A stretch of DNA of 64,000 nucleotides from an uncultured Bacteroidota bacterium (GTDB lineage: Bacteria; Bacteroidota; Bacteroidia; Bacteroidales; F082). Below, piece by piece: positions 1 through 10,693 of this stretch. The notes below the pieces were generated by a model. That model was not told where the DNA came from and did not search any database. It saw nothing but the letters and a program-made list of their open reading frames with translations. Position numbers and translations under genes: made by a program. Position 1 is the first letter of the stretch. Every line of letters starts with the position of its first letter. The DNA lies in NCBI GenBank assembly GCA_937912115.1, contig CALDOI010000143.1, positions 1 to 64,000 of the forward strand. Reading direction: 5' to 3'.

Positions 1-48
1 TACAGCTTAAATATTAGTTTCCTAATTATTATCTAAAAATAATGAATA

Positions 49-1512
49 ATGGCAAATAAAAAAAACATGAACGGTAATTATGAAGACTCGTTAAATAATT
101 GGGCGAGGCAAGAAATGATTGCCAATGAATTCATTAGCGTATTGTCGAAGTTGTTTTACAACAAGTCAATCGAACTGGTTCTTTTCCGCAGCCAGCTTAT
201 CGACCGTAGTGCAAGTTTAATATTGTACAGGCATTCATATGCAGAAAATATTGTCAATAAACAGCTTGATATTAAGGATTCGCTTAAACTTGCAAAGGCA
301 ATACTTCATTGTGATGTTAAACCTTCAAAAATAGATATTGGCAAACTAAGTGGAGAATGGGACTTGGAAAAAAAGAATTTTGTAGATGCCGAAGACTTCA
401 TTAAGGTAAAGCTTAAGAATTTTATTGATTCGGAAACGAAATCAAAACAACCTGTTGATGTTGTCCTTTACGGATTTGGCCGAATTGGCAGATTATTAGC
501 TCGCGAACTTATTATACAAGGAAATGGGCATCAACTGAGAGTTAGAGCCATTGTTACCAGAGGAAATAGCGATGAGGAGATTGCAAAGCGTGCATCCCTG
601 CTACGCCACGATTCAGTTCATGGCCCTTTCAGAGGTGTTGCTATTGAAAATTATGACGATAAAACCATCTATATAAATGGCCATAAAGTTCTTATGTTGG
701 CTGCCAATAATCCTGAAGACTTGGATTACACCCAATATGGTATTAACAATGCAGTTTTGATTGACAATACCGGAATTTATAGAGATCGTGCCGGATTGAG
801 CAGACACCTGAATGCTAAAGGAATATCGAAGGTACTACTAACTGCACCTGGAAAGGATGATATACCTAATATTGTTTTTGGTGTAAATGATAAAGAGGTT
901 GATTATTTAAAAGAAACTATATTCTCTGCTGCATCATGTACAACTAACGCAGCAGCACCGGTACTATCAGTTCTTGAAAAAAAATATGGTATAGCCCAAG
1001 GCCACCTTGAAACTGTGCATTCGTATACAAACGATCAGAATCTGCTGGATAATATGCACAAGAAAACCAGGCGTGGAAGATCTGCACCATTAAATCTGGT
1101 GATTACCGAAACTGGTGCTGCGAAAGCTGTAACTAAAATTGTACCTAGCTTACTGGGTAAATTAACAGGAAATGCTATTCGTGTTCCTACTCCAAATGTA
1201 TCATTGGTAATTCTCAAATTAACCCTTAACAAAGAAACCAGTGTTGAAGAAGTCAACGACCTAATGCGTCAAACTTCACTTTCGGGCGATTTGGTTGCTC
1301 AGGTAAAATATTCCACATCTGCTGATGCTGTATCATCAGATTTTATGAGTGAGCCGGCTACCTCTGTGTATGATAGTAATGCTACCATTGTTTCGCCAAA
1401 CAAAAAAGGACTTGTTGCTTATATTTGGTACGACAACGAATTTGGGTATGCACTTCAGGTAATCCGTGTTGCAAAAAATATGGCTGGTGTAAAACGACCT
1501 ACTTATTATTAA
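49..1512 (+). CDS. gap: Glyceraldehyde-3-phosphate dehydrogenase, long form
   Basis: Cytoplasmic enzyme interconverting glyceraldehyde 3-phosphate and 1,3-bisphosphoglycerate with NAD(P) in glycolysis or gluconeogenesis. The Rossmann motif GFGRIGR lies at residues 142-148, the catalytic cysteine is Cys297 in SAASCTTN, and the C-terminal WYDNEFGYA signature is present. At 487 aa it is about 150 residues longer than the usual 330-340 aa enzyme, because of an N-terminal extension (about residues 1-135) in which I recognise no domain. Long GAPDHs of this kind are known in Bacteroidota. The gene stands alone, 57 bp before pyrG on the same strand. The family is certain; NAD versus NADP preference and direction cannot be read from the sequence. 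Confidence 0.95.
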   Translation: MANKKNMNGNYEDSLNNWARQEMIANEFISVLSKLFYNKSIELVLFRSQLIDRSASLILYRHSYAENIVNKQLDIKDSLKLAKAILHCDVKPSKIDIGKLSGEWDLEKKNFVDAEDFIKVKLKNFIDSETKSKQPVDVVLYGFGRIGRLLARELIIQGNGHQLRVRAIVTRGNSDEEIAKRASLLRHDSVHGPFRGVAIENYDDKTIYINGHKVLMLAANNPEDLDYTQYGINNAVLIDNTGIYRDRAGLSRHLNAKGISKVLLTAPGKDDIPNIVFGVNDKEVDYLKETIFSAASCTTNAAAPVLSVLEKKYGIAQGHLETVHSYTNDQNLLDNMHKKTRRGRSAPLNLVITETGAAKAVTKIVPSLLGKLTGNAIRVPTPNVSLVILKLTLNKETSVEEVNDLMRQTSLSGDLVAQVKYSTSADAVSSDFMSEPATSVYDSNATIVSPNKKGLVAYIWYDNEFGYALQVIRVAKNMAGVKRPTYY

Positions 1513-1560
1513 TAAACAAAGCAATAAAGATTGACTTGAGTAATTATTGAATGGCTATAA

Positions 1561-3793
<2,233 letters not shown>

Positions 3794-3906
3794 TTATGAG
3801 CATTTATTGAAACTAGTGAATAATATGTAAACAAAGCGTATTATTATATCCATTGAAACATTTTTTGCAAATCATGATATCAGGATGTTCATGCAGCAAA
3901 TTAGCA

Positions 3907-4071
3907 TTACTCTGCTATTGGCTTCTTCTTTCTCCCAGCCTTATGCAAAGCATTATTAAGTATCCATTCTATTTGTCCATTGGTGCTACGAAACTCATCC
4001 TGAGCCCACTTTTCAAGCGCATCCATAACTTCTGGTTGAACGCGCAACACAAATGCTTTCTTATTTCCCAT
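3907..4071 (-). CDS. Arc-type ribbon-helix-helix DNA-binding protein, 54 aa
   Basis: Small gene below usual length cut-offs. The translation begins MGNKKAFVLRVQPEVMDALE and continues KWAQDEFRSTNGQIEWILNN, ending in a basic tail AGRKKKPIAE. This is the ribbon-helix-helix plan of the Arc family: a short strand (KAFVLRV) with alternating residues, helix A (PEVMDALEKWAQDE) and helix B after the RSTNGQIEW turn. Arc-family proteins bind operator DNA as dimers. Its ATG lies one base after the stop of the PH-like membrane protein (stop 4073-4075), so the two are almost certainly translated from one mRNA, with the SPFH gene first. A possible autoregulator of the operon (inference). An open frame on the other strand (3853-4137) is its shadow. 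Confidence 0.85.
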   Translation of the reverse strand: MGNKKAFVLRVQPEVMDALEKWAQDEFRSTNGQIEWILNNALHKAGRKKKPIAE

Positions 4072-4072
4072 C

Positions 4073-4603
4073 TTAACTATTCTCCATCATTTTTTTCATC
4101 GCACGTAAAAGTGCACCATCTCTTTGCGTCCCTATAAGTAACTTTCTTCCATTTTTTAAATAGAGCTGCAACCCAATATTTCCACTAACGTTAAAAGCTT
4201 TTCCAATGCTTTTCTTTCCTTGTTTAACTCCCCATCCACCGTATTCTTTAATGGGTTTGTACTTTCTTATTTCAAATCTGTCGATATCCTTTCCAAGATA
4301 GATTTTTGGCTTCCTGAAATATGGCCAGAAAGAAATAAAGATAGATTGATTTGTAACCTGTACAACTAGTTTTGATCCGAACAAAAGATAAACTGAGGCT
4401 ATTAAAATTGCCATAACTAATAAAAATGTAAACAACAATCCTTTGTCCGAAATTGGTTTATCACCCCAAGGTTCGTTTAACACAAACTGACTATACAAGG
4501 CAAATACAAAAATTAGGATAGTACTGGCATAAATCACACCCATGCTCAAATAAAGCCACATTGATCCAAATTTTTGCTCCTCTTTAAAAAATACTTTTCC
4601 CAT
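4073..4603 (-). CDS. Two-helix membrane protein with bacterial PH-like domain
   Basis: 176 aa. A short cytoplasmic start is followed by two transmembrane segments, about residues 17-40 and 50-72 (TFLLVMAILIASVYLLFG). After these comes a beta-rich soluble domain of about 100 residues with YGGWGVKQGKKSIGKAFNVSG and LKNGRKLLIGTQRDGALLRA, the pattern of bacterial PH-like domains. No enzyme activity is expected. It lies between an SPFH protein gene (48-base gap) and the Arc-type gene (1-base gap), so it is probably part of the same membrane-associated module. Its precise role is unknown. Confidence 0.75.
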   Translation of the reverse strand: MGKVFFKEEQKFGSMWLYLSMGVIYASTILIFVFALYSQFVLNEPWGDKPISDKGLLFTFLLVMAILIASVYLLFGSKLVVQVTNQSIFISFWPYFRKPKIYLGKDIDRFEIRKYKPIKEYGGWGVKQGKKSIGKAFNVSGNIGLQLYLKNGRKLLIGTQRDGALLRAMKKMMENS

Positions 4604-4651
4604 AACCCAAACTCACTTAATAAACCATTCACTAATTCAATCACTCACTTA

Positions 4652-5506
4652 TTAAGAATACAACGACCCTGTATTAACAACTGGTGACACATCCTTATCA
4701 GATGTCAACACAACCATTAAATTACTAACCATGGTAGCTTTTCTTTCATCATCAAGATCAATAATATTCTTTTCAGAAAGTTGTTCCAAGGCCATTTCAA
4801 CCATGCTTACAGCTCCTTCTACAATTTTAAATCTGGCAGCAACAATAGCTGTTGCCTGCTGACGCTTAAGCATAGCTCCGGCTATTTCCTGAGCATAAGC
4901 AATATAGTTAATTCTGGCTTCGATAACCTCAATTCCTGCAATTGAAAGGCGCTCCGTAATTTCATCTTCAAGCATCTTATTTACTGCTTCCCCTCCTCCA
5001 CGTAAAGTAATATTGGCATCTTCATCTTCAAAATTATCATACGAATAATGGCCTGCAAGCTTCCTAATTGCAGCTTCACTCTGGATATCTACAAAGTGTA
5101 CATAATCATCCACATCAAAAGCAGCTTTAAATGTATTGTCAACTTTCCAAACCATTACAACCCCTATCATTACAGGGTTACCAATTTTGTCATTTACCTT
5201 AATTGGTTCGCTATCAAGATTTCTGGCACGTAAAGAAATTCTTTTTCGTGTAAAGAATGGATTAACCCACATAAAACCATTTTTCTTAACAGTTCCCTTA
5301 TAAGCACCAAATAGCACCAAAACTTTCGATTCGTTTGGGTTAACAGTCATAAGCCCTGCCATACCAAAAATAGCCAACAAGATAAATACAACCATCCATA
5401 TCATCTTTACAAAAATGATGGCTAGTATAGGCAAAACAATTAATAAAATTATTATTAGAAGGGCAAGGTAACCCGACATTGGTAAAAATTCTAATTCTTT
5501 TTTCAT
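4652..5506 (-). CDS. SPFH/band 7 domain protein
   Basis: 284 aa. An N-terminal hydrophobic stretch (about residues 13-52) forms one hairpin or two membrane helices, after which the SPFH domain begins (NESKVLVLFGAYKGTVKKNG, FFTRKRISLRARNLDSEPIK). The stomatin-like helical part contains LSIAGIEVIEARINYIAYAQEIAGA and RQQATAIVAARFKIVEGAV. SPFH proteins oligomerise on membranes and organise microdomains or protect them from stress. First gene of the operon with the PH-like membrane protein and the Arc-type regulator. A strong promoter match (TTG, 20-base spacer, TACATTTG) and two dyads lie 42-77 bases upstream. Confidence 0.9.
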   Translation of the reverse strand: MKKELEFLPMSGYLALLIIILLIVLPILAIIFVKMIWMVVFILLAIFGMAGLMTVNPNESKVLVLFGAYKGTVKKNGFMWVNPFFTRKRISLRARNLDSEPIKVNDKIGNPVMIGVVMVWKVDNTFKAAFDVDDYVHFVDIQSEAAIRKLAGHYSYDNFEDEDANITLRGGGEAVNKMLEDEITERLSIAGIEVIEARINYIAYAQEIAGAMLKRQQATAIVAARFKIVEGAVSMVEMALEQLSEKNIIDLDDERKATMVSNLMVVLTSDKDVSPVVNTGSLYS

Positions 5507-5539
5507 TACTTTATTTTTTATATTAATATGATATTATTT

Positions 5540-5583
5540 TGATATCACAAATGTATATCAATTTGCAACACTTGTCAAGTGTT
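5540..5583 (-). promoter_or_regulatory. Promoter with overlapping dyads for the SPFH operon
   Basis: On the minus strand a TTG (5578-5576) is separated by 20 bases from TACATTTG (5555-5548), matching the Bacteroidota -33/-7 promoter; transcription would start near 5543, about 37 bases before the ATG. The TTG lies inside a dyad with 7-base arms, AACACTT and AAGTGTT around GTC (5567-5583). A second dyad, TGATAT (5540-5545) and ATATCA (5555-5560), brackets the -7 box. Dyads placed over both promoter elements look like repressor operators; the Arc-type protein encoded last in this operon is an obvious candidate binder (inference). Confidence 0.55.
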
Positions 5584-5694
5584 TTTTATACTTATTTTTA
5601 ATTTGATTATAAAAAATATGAAGCCCTTAACAATATAACTTACATACACTCCTGCTATAATGGAAGTTATCCTCAAAAGTTAGTGGCATACTAT

Positions 5695-5727
5695 TTGTCA
5701 ATGATTTAAGAATTCTGAATATATTTG
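5695..5727 (+). promoter_or_regulatory. yidC promoter (TTG, N22, TATATTTG)
   Basis: TTG at 5695-5697 and TATATTTG at 5720-5727, 22 bases apart, fit the Bacteroidota primary sigma factor consensus. The predicted start near 5733 leaves a leader of about 45 bases before the yidC ATG. Confidence 0.55.
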
Positions 5728-5778
5728 CAAACTTGTTTTCCTCACTCAGGAAATAGTATTAATGAAAAATAATATCCC

Positions 5779-7683
5779 ATGAATAAAAACTCAATTATTG
5801 GTTTTATCCTAATTGCGGGAATAATGATTGGCTATACTTATTGGATGGCTCCATCGGAAGAACAGATTGCCAGACAACAATTTGTTGCCGATTCAATTGC
5901 ACAGGTAAATCAGCAGAAGGCTATAGAAATAGCTAAGACAACTAAAATAATAGAGGAAGCACAACAAATTGAAGAAAGTGTTGCCGAAGTTACCCAATCC
6001 CAATCTGAAAATTTCTCTGAATTAAAAAACAAATACGACTTGTTTGCAAATGCAGCATTGGGCGAAGAGCAATTGTATATTATTGAAAATGACTTGATAA
6101 AACTGGAAATTAGTAACAAAGGTGGGGCGATAAAAACAGTTGAATTAAAGAATTATGAAACCTATGATTCTCTACCGGTAATTCTACTAGACCCTGAAAC
6201 ATCTAAGTTTGGATTATCATTTTTCTCCAATAATAGGATTATAAATACCGAGAATTTCTTTTTTACTCCGAGTGAATTTGTTACAAAACACATGGTTGTA
6301 GAAGGATCCAATTCCTTGAGTTTTAGCATGAGATTATACACGGGCTCTGAAGAAGGTGTTGTTAACACAAATAGATATATTGAATACCTATATAATATAA
6401 GTGGTGATAACTACATGTTCGATTTCACAATTAATATTGTGGGCATGGATGGCGCTATTTCGGCAAACTCAAGCTTTGTTGATCTTAACTGGTATGCCGA
6501 TTTACGTCAACAGGAAAAAACAACAGATCCTTTTAATGGATCAACAATATATTATAAGTACTTTCAGGATGAAGTTGATTACATGGACGAAACTGATGAT
6601 GATGAAGAACAAATAACAACCAAGTTAAAATGGGTTTCTTATAAACAACGTTTCTTTACATCTACATTAATTGCCAAAGATGCATTTGATAGTGGGAAGC
6701 TCAAAGTATATGAAAAAGAAAATCCTGGTTCTGACAGATACCTTAAAACAATGGAATCCGATTTCGAGCTTCCAATAAATCTAAAAGGTACAACAAGCAT
6801 TCCATTATCCTTTTATTTTGGGCCGAATAAATTTTATACTCTAAAAGGATATGATCTTGGGCTAGAGCGTCAAATACCAATTGGCTGGGGATTCTTCCTC
6901 CTAGCATGGATAAATGAATTTATCGTAATACCAACTTTCGATTGGCTTGGTGGATATGGATGGAATTATGGAATAGTAATACTTGTTTTAACATTAATGC
7001 TTAAAGCTTTACTCTTTCCCATTGCCTACAAAACATATTATTCATCTGCAAAGATGAGGGTATTGAAGCCGGAAATTGATGAGCTTGGAAAAAAATTCCC
7101 TAAAAAGGAAGATGCGATGAAGAAGCAACAGGCAGTTATGTCGTTGTACAAAAAGGCTGGGGCAAATCCCGCAGCCGGTTGTGTACCAATGCTGCTTCAG
7201 ATGCCTATTCTGTTTGCAATGTTCAGGTTCTTCCCTGCATCAATTGAGCTACGTCAGCAACCATTTTTATGGGCAACCGACTTATCAAGTTACGACTCAA
7301 TTGCAACTCTACCCTGGGATATACCTTATTATGGCGATCATGTAAGTTTGTTCACATTATTAATGACTGTTTCAACAATAATGTACACATATATGAACAA
7401 CCAAATGATGGCATCTCAGTCGACCCAAATGCCTGGAATGAAAACAATGATGTACATTATGCCTGTTATGTTCCTTGGAATTTTTAACGGTTACGCTTCC
7501 GGATTAAGTTATTATTACTTCCTTGCAAACATATTTACATTTGCTCAGATGTTTGTTTTCAGATATGCAATTAATGAAGATAAATTACGCGCTAAGATTG
7601 AACTGAATAAGAAGAAACCGGCAAAGAAGAAATCTGCATTCCAAAAACGACTGGAAGAAGCAGCTAAACAAAAACGCAAATAA
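5779..7683 (+). CDS. yidC: Membrane protein insertase YidC
   Basis: Inserts and folds inner-membrane proteins, alone or with the Sec translocon. 634 aa with the gram-negative layout: an N-terminal membrane anchor (IIGFILIAGIMIGYTYWM), a large periplasmic beta-rich domain (about residues 85-355), and a C-terminal YidC/Oxa1 domain with five hydrophobic segments beginning near NEFIVIPTFDWLGGYGWNYG. The conserved cytoplasmic hairpin contains KMRVLKPEIDELGKKFPKKE and the NPAAGCVPMLLQMPI motif follows. The C-terminus is very basic (KKKPAKKKSAFQKRLEEAAK), as expected for ribosome contact. The gene is followed 32 bases later by a TonB-dependent receptor. Confidence 0.97.
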   Translation: MNKNSIIGFILIAGIMIGYTYWMAPSEEQIARQQFVADSIAQVNQQKAIEIAKTTKIIEEAQQIEESVAEVTQSQSENFSELKNKYDLFANAALGEEQLYIIENDLIKLEISNKGGAIKTVELKNYETYDSLPVILLDPETSKFGLSFFSNNRIINTENFFFTPSEFVTKHMVVEGSNSLSFSMRLYTGSEEGVVNTNRYIEYLYNISGDNYMFDFTINIVGMDGAISANSSFVDLNWYADLRQQEKTTDPFNGSTIYYKYFQDEVDYMDETDDDEEQITTKLKWVSYKQRFFTSTLIAKDAFDSGKLKVYEKENPGSDRYLKTMESDFELPINLKGTTSIPLSFYFGPNKFYTLKGYDLGLERQIPIGWGFFLLAWINEFIVIPTFDWLGGYGWNYGIVILVLTLMLKALLFPIAYKTYYSSAKMRVLKPEIDELGKKFPKKEDAMKKQQAVMSLYKKAGANPAAGCVPMLLQMPILFAMFRFFPASIELRQQPFLWATDLSSYDSIATLPWDIPYYGDHVSLFTLLMTVSTIMYTYMNNQMMASQSTQMPGMKTMMYIMPVMFLGIFNGYASGLSYYYFLANIFTFAQMFVFRYAINEDKLRAKIELNKKKPAKKKSAFQKRLEEAAKQKRK

Positions 7684-7715
7684 GGACAATACAACCTATT
7701 TAATAATCTTGGCAA

Positions 7716-10127
7716 ATGAGTTTAAGAAAGTTTGTGATATTAACATCTCTGATGTTGTTAATCTCTATCAATTCAATATCACAAAATATATTTGTATATA
7801 ATCAACAAACCGGCAATCCGATACCTGATGTGGTTATTTTTAATGATGACCAAACTCAAACGGGATTAACAAATAAAGTTGGGATTGTAAGCATAAGTAA
7901 CTTTTCTGAAGATGATGACATCATTTTTCAGCACCCATCTTTCAATTCTATTTCCTTTAAAAAGGAAACTATAGAAATACTGAAGTTCAAGGTACCCCTT
8001 AACGAGAAACTTATTAAGCTTGATGAAGTTATTGTATCGGCTAGTAAATGGGAAACAAAGACAAATGAAATCCCCAACAAGATTGAACAGATTAAGCGTA
8101 AGGACATTATCTTTAATAATCCTGCTACCTCGGCTGATATGATTGCGTCCGGTAATCAGGTTTATGTTCAAAAAAGCCAGCTTGGTGGTGGAAGTCCTAT
8201 GATTAGAGGTTTTGCAGCAAATAAAATATTATTTGTTGTTGATGGCATTAGAATGAATAATGCTATTTACCGTAGTGGAAATTTACAAAATGTGCTTCAG
8301 GCAGATGTAAATAGTATTGAAAATGCTGAAATTATATTTGGTCCCGGTACAAATATCTACGGAAGTGATGCCCTTGGTGGAGTAATAGATTTTCACACCA
8401 TGAAACCAAAATTTACGGATAGTAAAAAGTTTGTAGGGTCAGGTACTGCATTGGCTCGTATGGCATCAGCCGATTTTGAAAGAACCTTAAATGCAAATCT
8501 AAATATTGCAAACAATAAGTGGGCATTACTCACCAATATCTCATACAGTAAATTCAGCGATTTGCGAATGGGTAGTATGCATAACGATTATTCGCTTCGA
8601 AATAATTATGTGGATGTTATTGACGGAATTGATACTATACTAACAAATTCTGATCCTGAGGTTCAAAAATTTTCAGGGTTCGACCAAATAAGTTTCATGA
8701 CTAAAGTTGCGCACCAATATAGTAAGAATGTTGATTGGGTATATGGCCTATACCTTACCACCACCAGTTCAGTACCCCGGTACGATAGATTATTACAGGA
8801 ATCGGATGGATTATTAAAATATGCTGTTTGGAATTATGAACCACAGCAATGGCTAATGAATAGATTAGCTATAAACTTACATAATAACGCTTCATGGTAC
8901 GACAATGCTGTTTTTACTTTTGGATATCAAAATGTAAAAGAAGGTAGAATCGACAGAAAATACAAGGATGATTGGTTAAGAAAACGTGAGGAGCAAGTAA
9001 ATATTTTTTCATTTAATGCCGATTTCGACAAAACCATGATGAACGGAAATTACCTTTATTATGGGATCGAACTTGTTTACAACGACGTACAATCACAAGG
9101 CATTGAGGAAAATATAGTTACTAAGAAAACCAATCCTGTTTCAAGTCGTTATCCTGATGGAGGAACCGGATTCTTTCAATCAGGCGCTTACCTTAGTTAC
9201 AAAAGGAATTTCGCTAAACTACCACTGACTTTTTTAGCCGGAATGCGATATTCATTTGTTAGTTTAAATTCAAAGTTTAACGACACAACTTTCTACCAGC
9301 TTCCATACAAGAGCATCAACATCAATAATGGAGCAACAACAGGAAGTATTGGTTTAGTTTATCATCCCGGCGAATGGCAATACAATATAAACCTATCATC
9401 AGGATTTAGGGCTCCAAATTTAGATGATGTTGCAAAAATATTTGATTCTGAACCTGGCAATGTTGTCGTACCAAATAAAAATCTTAAACCTGAGTATTTA
9501 TACAATCTCGACATTGGTGTAAATCGTAGATTCGGTGATCTCGCAAAAATTGAATTATCAGCATTTTACTCATACCTGGTAGATGCAATGGTTAGAAGAG
9601 ATTTTACTCTAAACGGTAAAGACTCTATTTATTATGATGGTGAATTAAGTAAAATACAGGCAATTGTTAACACCGGAAGCGCTACAATTTATGGAGCAAG
9701 TTTGATTTTTGATATTAAGGTATTTGAAAATCTGGCATTTAATAATGTTATTACGATTATTGAAGGAAAAGACAATACCGGAGATGCTATACGTCATGCC
9801 CCCCCACTATACGGAAGTACCAACCTAACATTTGAGAAGGGCAAGCTAAAATTAGCACTTGGTGTAGATTATAATGCCGAAATGAGTTATAACGAATTAG
9901 CATCCAGCGAACTCGACAAGGCCTATCTATATGCCAAAGATGCAAATGGAAATCCGTATTCTCCGGGTTGGTGGACCTTAAATTTTAAGGGAAGTTATGC
10001 ATTTAGCCCAAAGTTTTTTGCAACATTTGGTGTTGCTAACATAATGGATTACAGATACCGAACCTATTCTTCAGGAATAACCGCACCGGGAAGAAATTTT
10101 AGTATTGCCTTTAGATATACTTTCTAA
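7716..10127 (+). CDS. TonB-dependent outer-membrane receptor
   Basis: 803 aa. A signal peptide (residues 1-22, ending near SINSISQ) is followed by a carboxypeptidase-regulatory-like beta-sandwich domain (about 23-95), typical of Bacteroidota receptors. The plug domain contains DEVIVSASKWETKTNEIPNK, then SPMIRGFAANKILFVVDGIR and FGPGTNIYGSDALGGVIDF; the barrel runs to the terminal RNFSIAFRYTF. The plug resembles haem/haemoglobin/transferrin and vitamin B12 receptors more than SusC, and no SusD gene accompanies it. The substrate cannot be assigned. Its last four bases overlap the convergent Rrf2 regulator gene, so iron-related regulation is possible but unproven. Confidence 0.9.
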   Translation: MSLRKFVILTSLMLLISINSISQNIFVYNQQTGNPIPDVVIFNDDQTQTGLTNKVGIVSISNFSEDDDIIFQHPSFNSISFKKETIEILKFKVPLNEKLIKLDEVIVSASKWETKTNEIPNKIEQIKRKDIIFNNPATSADMIASGNQVYVQKSQLGGGSPMIRGFAANKILFVVDGIRMNNAIYRSGNLQNVLQADVNSIENAEIIFGPGTNIYGSDALGGVIDFHTMKPKFTDSKKFVGSGTALARMASADFERTLNANLNIANNKWALLTNISYSKFSDLRMGSMHNDYSLRNNYVDVIDGIDTILTNSDPEVQKFSGFDQISFMTKVAHQYSKNVDWVYGLYLTTTSSVPRYDRLLQESDGLLKYAVWNYEPQQWLMNRLAINLHNNASWYDNAVFTFGYQNVKEGRIDRKYKDDWLRKREEQVNIFSFNADFDKTMMNGNYLYYGIELVYNDVQSQGIEENIVTKKTNPVSSRYPDGGTGFFQSGAYLSYKRNFAKLPLTFLAGMRYSFVSLNSKFNDTTFYQLPYKSININNGATTGSIGLVYHPGEWQYNINLSSGFRAPNLDDVAKIFDSEPGNVVVPNKNLKPEYLYNLDIGVNRRFGDLAKIELSAFYSYLVDAMVRRDFTLNGKDSIYYDGELSKIQAIVNTGSATIYGASLIFDIKVFENLAFNNVITIIEGKDNTGDAIRHAPPLYGSTNLTFEKGKLKLALGVDYNAEMSYNELASSELDKAYLYAKDANGNPYSPGWWTLNFKGSYAFSPKFFATFGVANIMDYRYRTYSSGITAPGRNFSIAFRYTF

Positions 10128-10540
10128 AGTGATTCTTTGTTAAGATAATCGGCAAGAGTACGCGACTCTAAATAATCCTTGAAGTTTTTTGTCATATCCA
10201 TGGTAAGATCGTCAAAAACACATTTTCCAAACGGGCAGGTCGCTTTATTTAAAGGGCATTTGGAAACCACAATCTTACCCTCGATTGATTCATAAAGCTG
10301 AAGTAATGTTATATTTTCAGGCTTGTCAATTAAATAAAATCCTCCCGACGGCCCTCGTGTTGAGCCCAAAAAACCATCTTTAACAAGTTTTTGAAGAACC
10401 TTAGCTATGTGAAATTTAGAGCTTCCGGTGGTATTGGCAATAAAATTCACATTCACATGCCTGCCTTCTTCCTTTGTAATTAGCACAGCGCTGTGTAAAG
10501 CTATTGTAACAGCCTCGGTTATATTAACAATTTTAGCCAT
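10124..10540 (-). CDS. Rrf2-family transcriptional regulator
   Basis: 138 aa winged-helix regulator of the Rrf2 family (IscR, NsrR, RirA relatives). The N-terminal part (EAVTIALHSAVLITKEEGRH) and wing region STRGPSGGFYLIDKPENITL are typical. Three cysteines at positions 95, 102 and 107 occupy the place where IscR/NsrR bind an iron-sulphur cluster, with spacing C-x6-C-x4-C. It may sense iron, nitric oxide or redox state. It is divergent from the lipoprotein gene at 10694 and overlaps the 3' end of the TonB receptor. A perfect palindrome lies just upstream. Confidence 0.9.
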   Translation of the reverse strand: MAKIVNITEAVTIALHSAVLITKEEGRHVNVNFIANTTGSSKFHIAKVLQKLVKDGFLGSTRGPSGGFYLIDKPENITLLQLYESIEGKIVVSKCPLNKATCPFGKCVFDDLTMDMTKNFKDYLESRTLADYLNKESL

Positions 10541-10564
10541 TCAACTATCAAGGTATTTAATTGC

Positions 10565-10588
10565 CAAAATTACGTTTATAATTATAAA
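10565..10588 (-). promoter_or_regulatory. Rrf2 promoter with 14-bp perfect palindrome
   Basis: On the minus strand TAATTTTG (10572-10565) resembles a -7 box 24 bases before the regulator ATG. Directly upstream is the perfect palindrome TTTATAATTATAAA (10575-10588). AT-rich dyads are the usual operators of Rrf2 proteins, so autoregulation is plausible. In AT-rich DNA a palindrome of this size can also arise by chance. Confidence 0.35.
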
Positions 10589-10665
10589 TACCTATTAAGA
10601 GTTGAAATATAAAAAGTACTAACAAATCAAAAAAATATTTACTATATACATATCAATTTTTTTAC

Positions 10666-10673
10666 TACATTTG
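10666..10673 (+). promoter_or_regulatory. -7 box TACATTTG upstream of the amidotransferase lipoprotein
   Basis: TACATTTG ends 20 bases before the ATG at 10694. No TTG is seen at the expected upstream distance, so only the -7 half of the promoter is supported. Confidence 0.4.
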
Positions 10674-10693
10674 AGACTCCCAAATGCAAAAAA

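Noticed and set aside
3853-4137. Rightward open frame of 94 codons
   Set aside because: It lies antisense to the ribbon-helix-helix gene and the end of the PH-like gene, has a hydrophobic but non-family translation, and no promoter. The minus-strand reading is far better supported.
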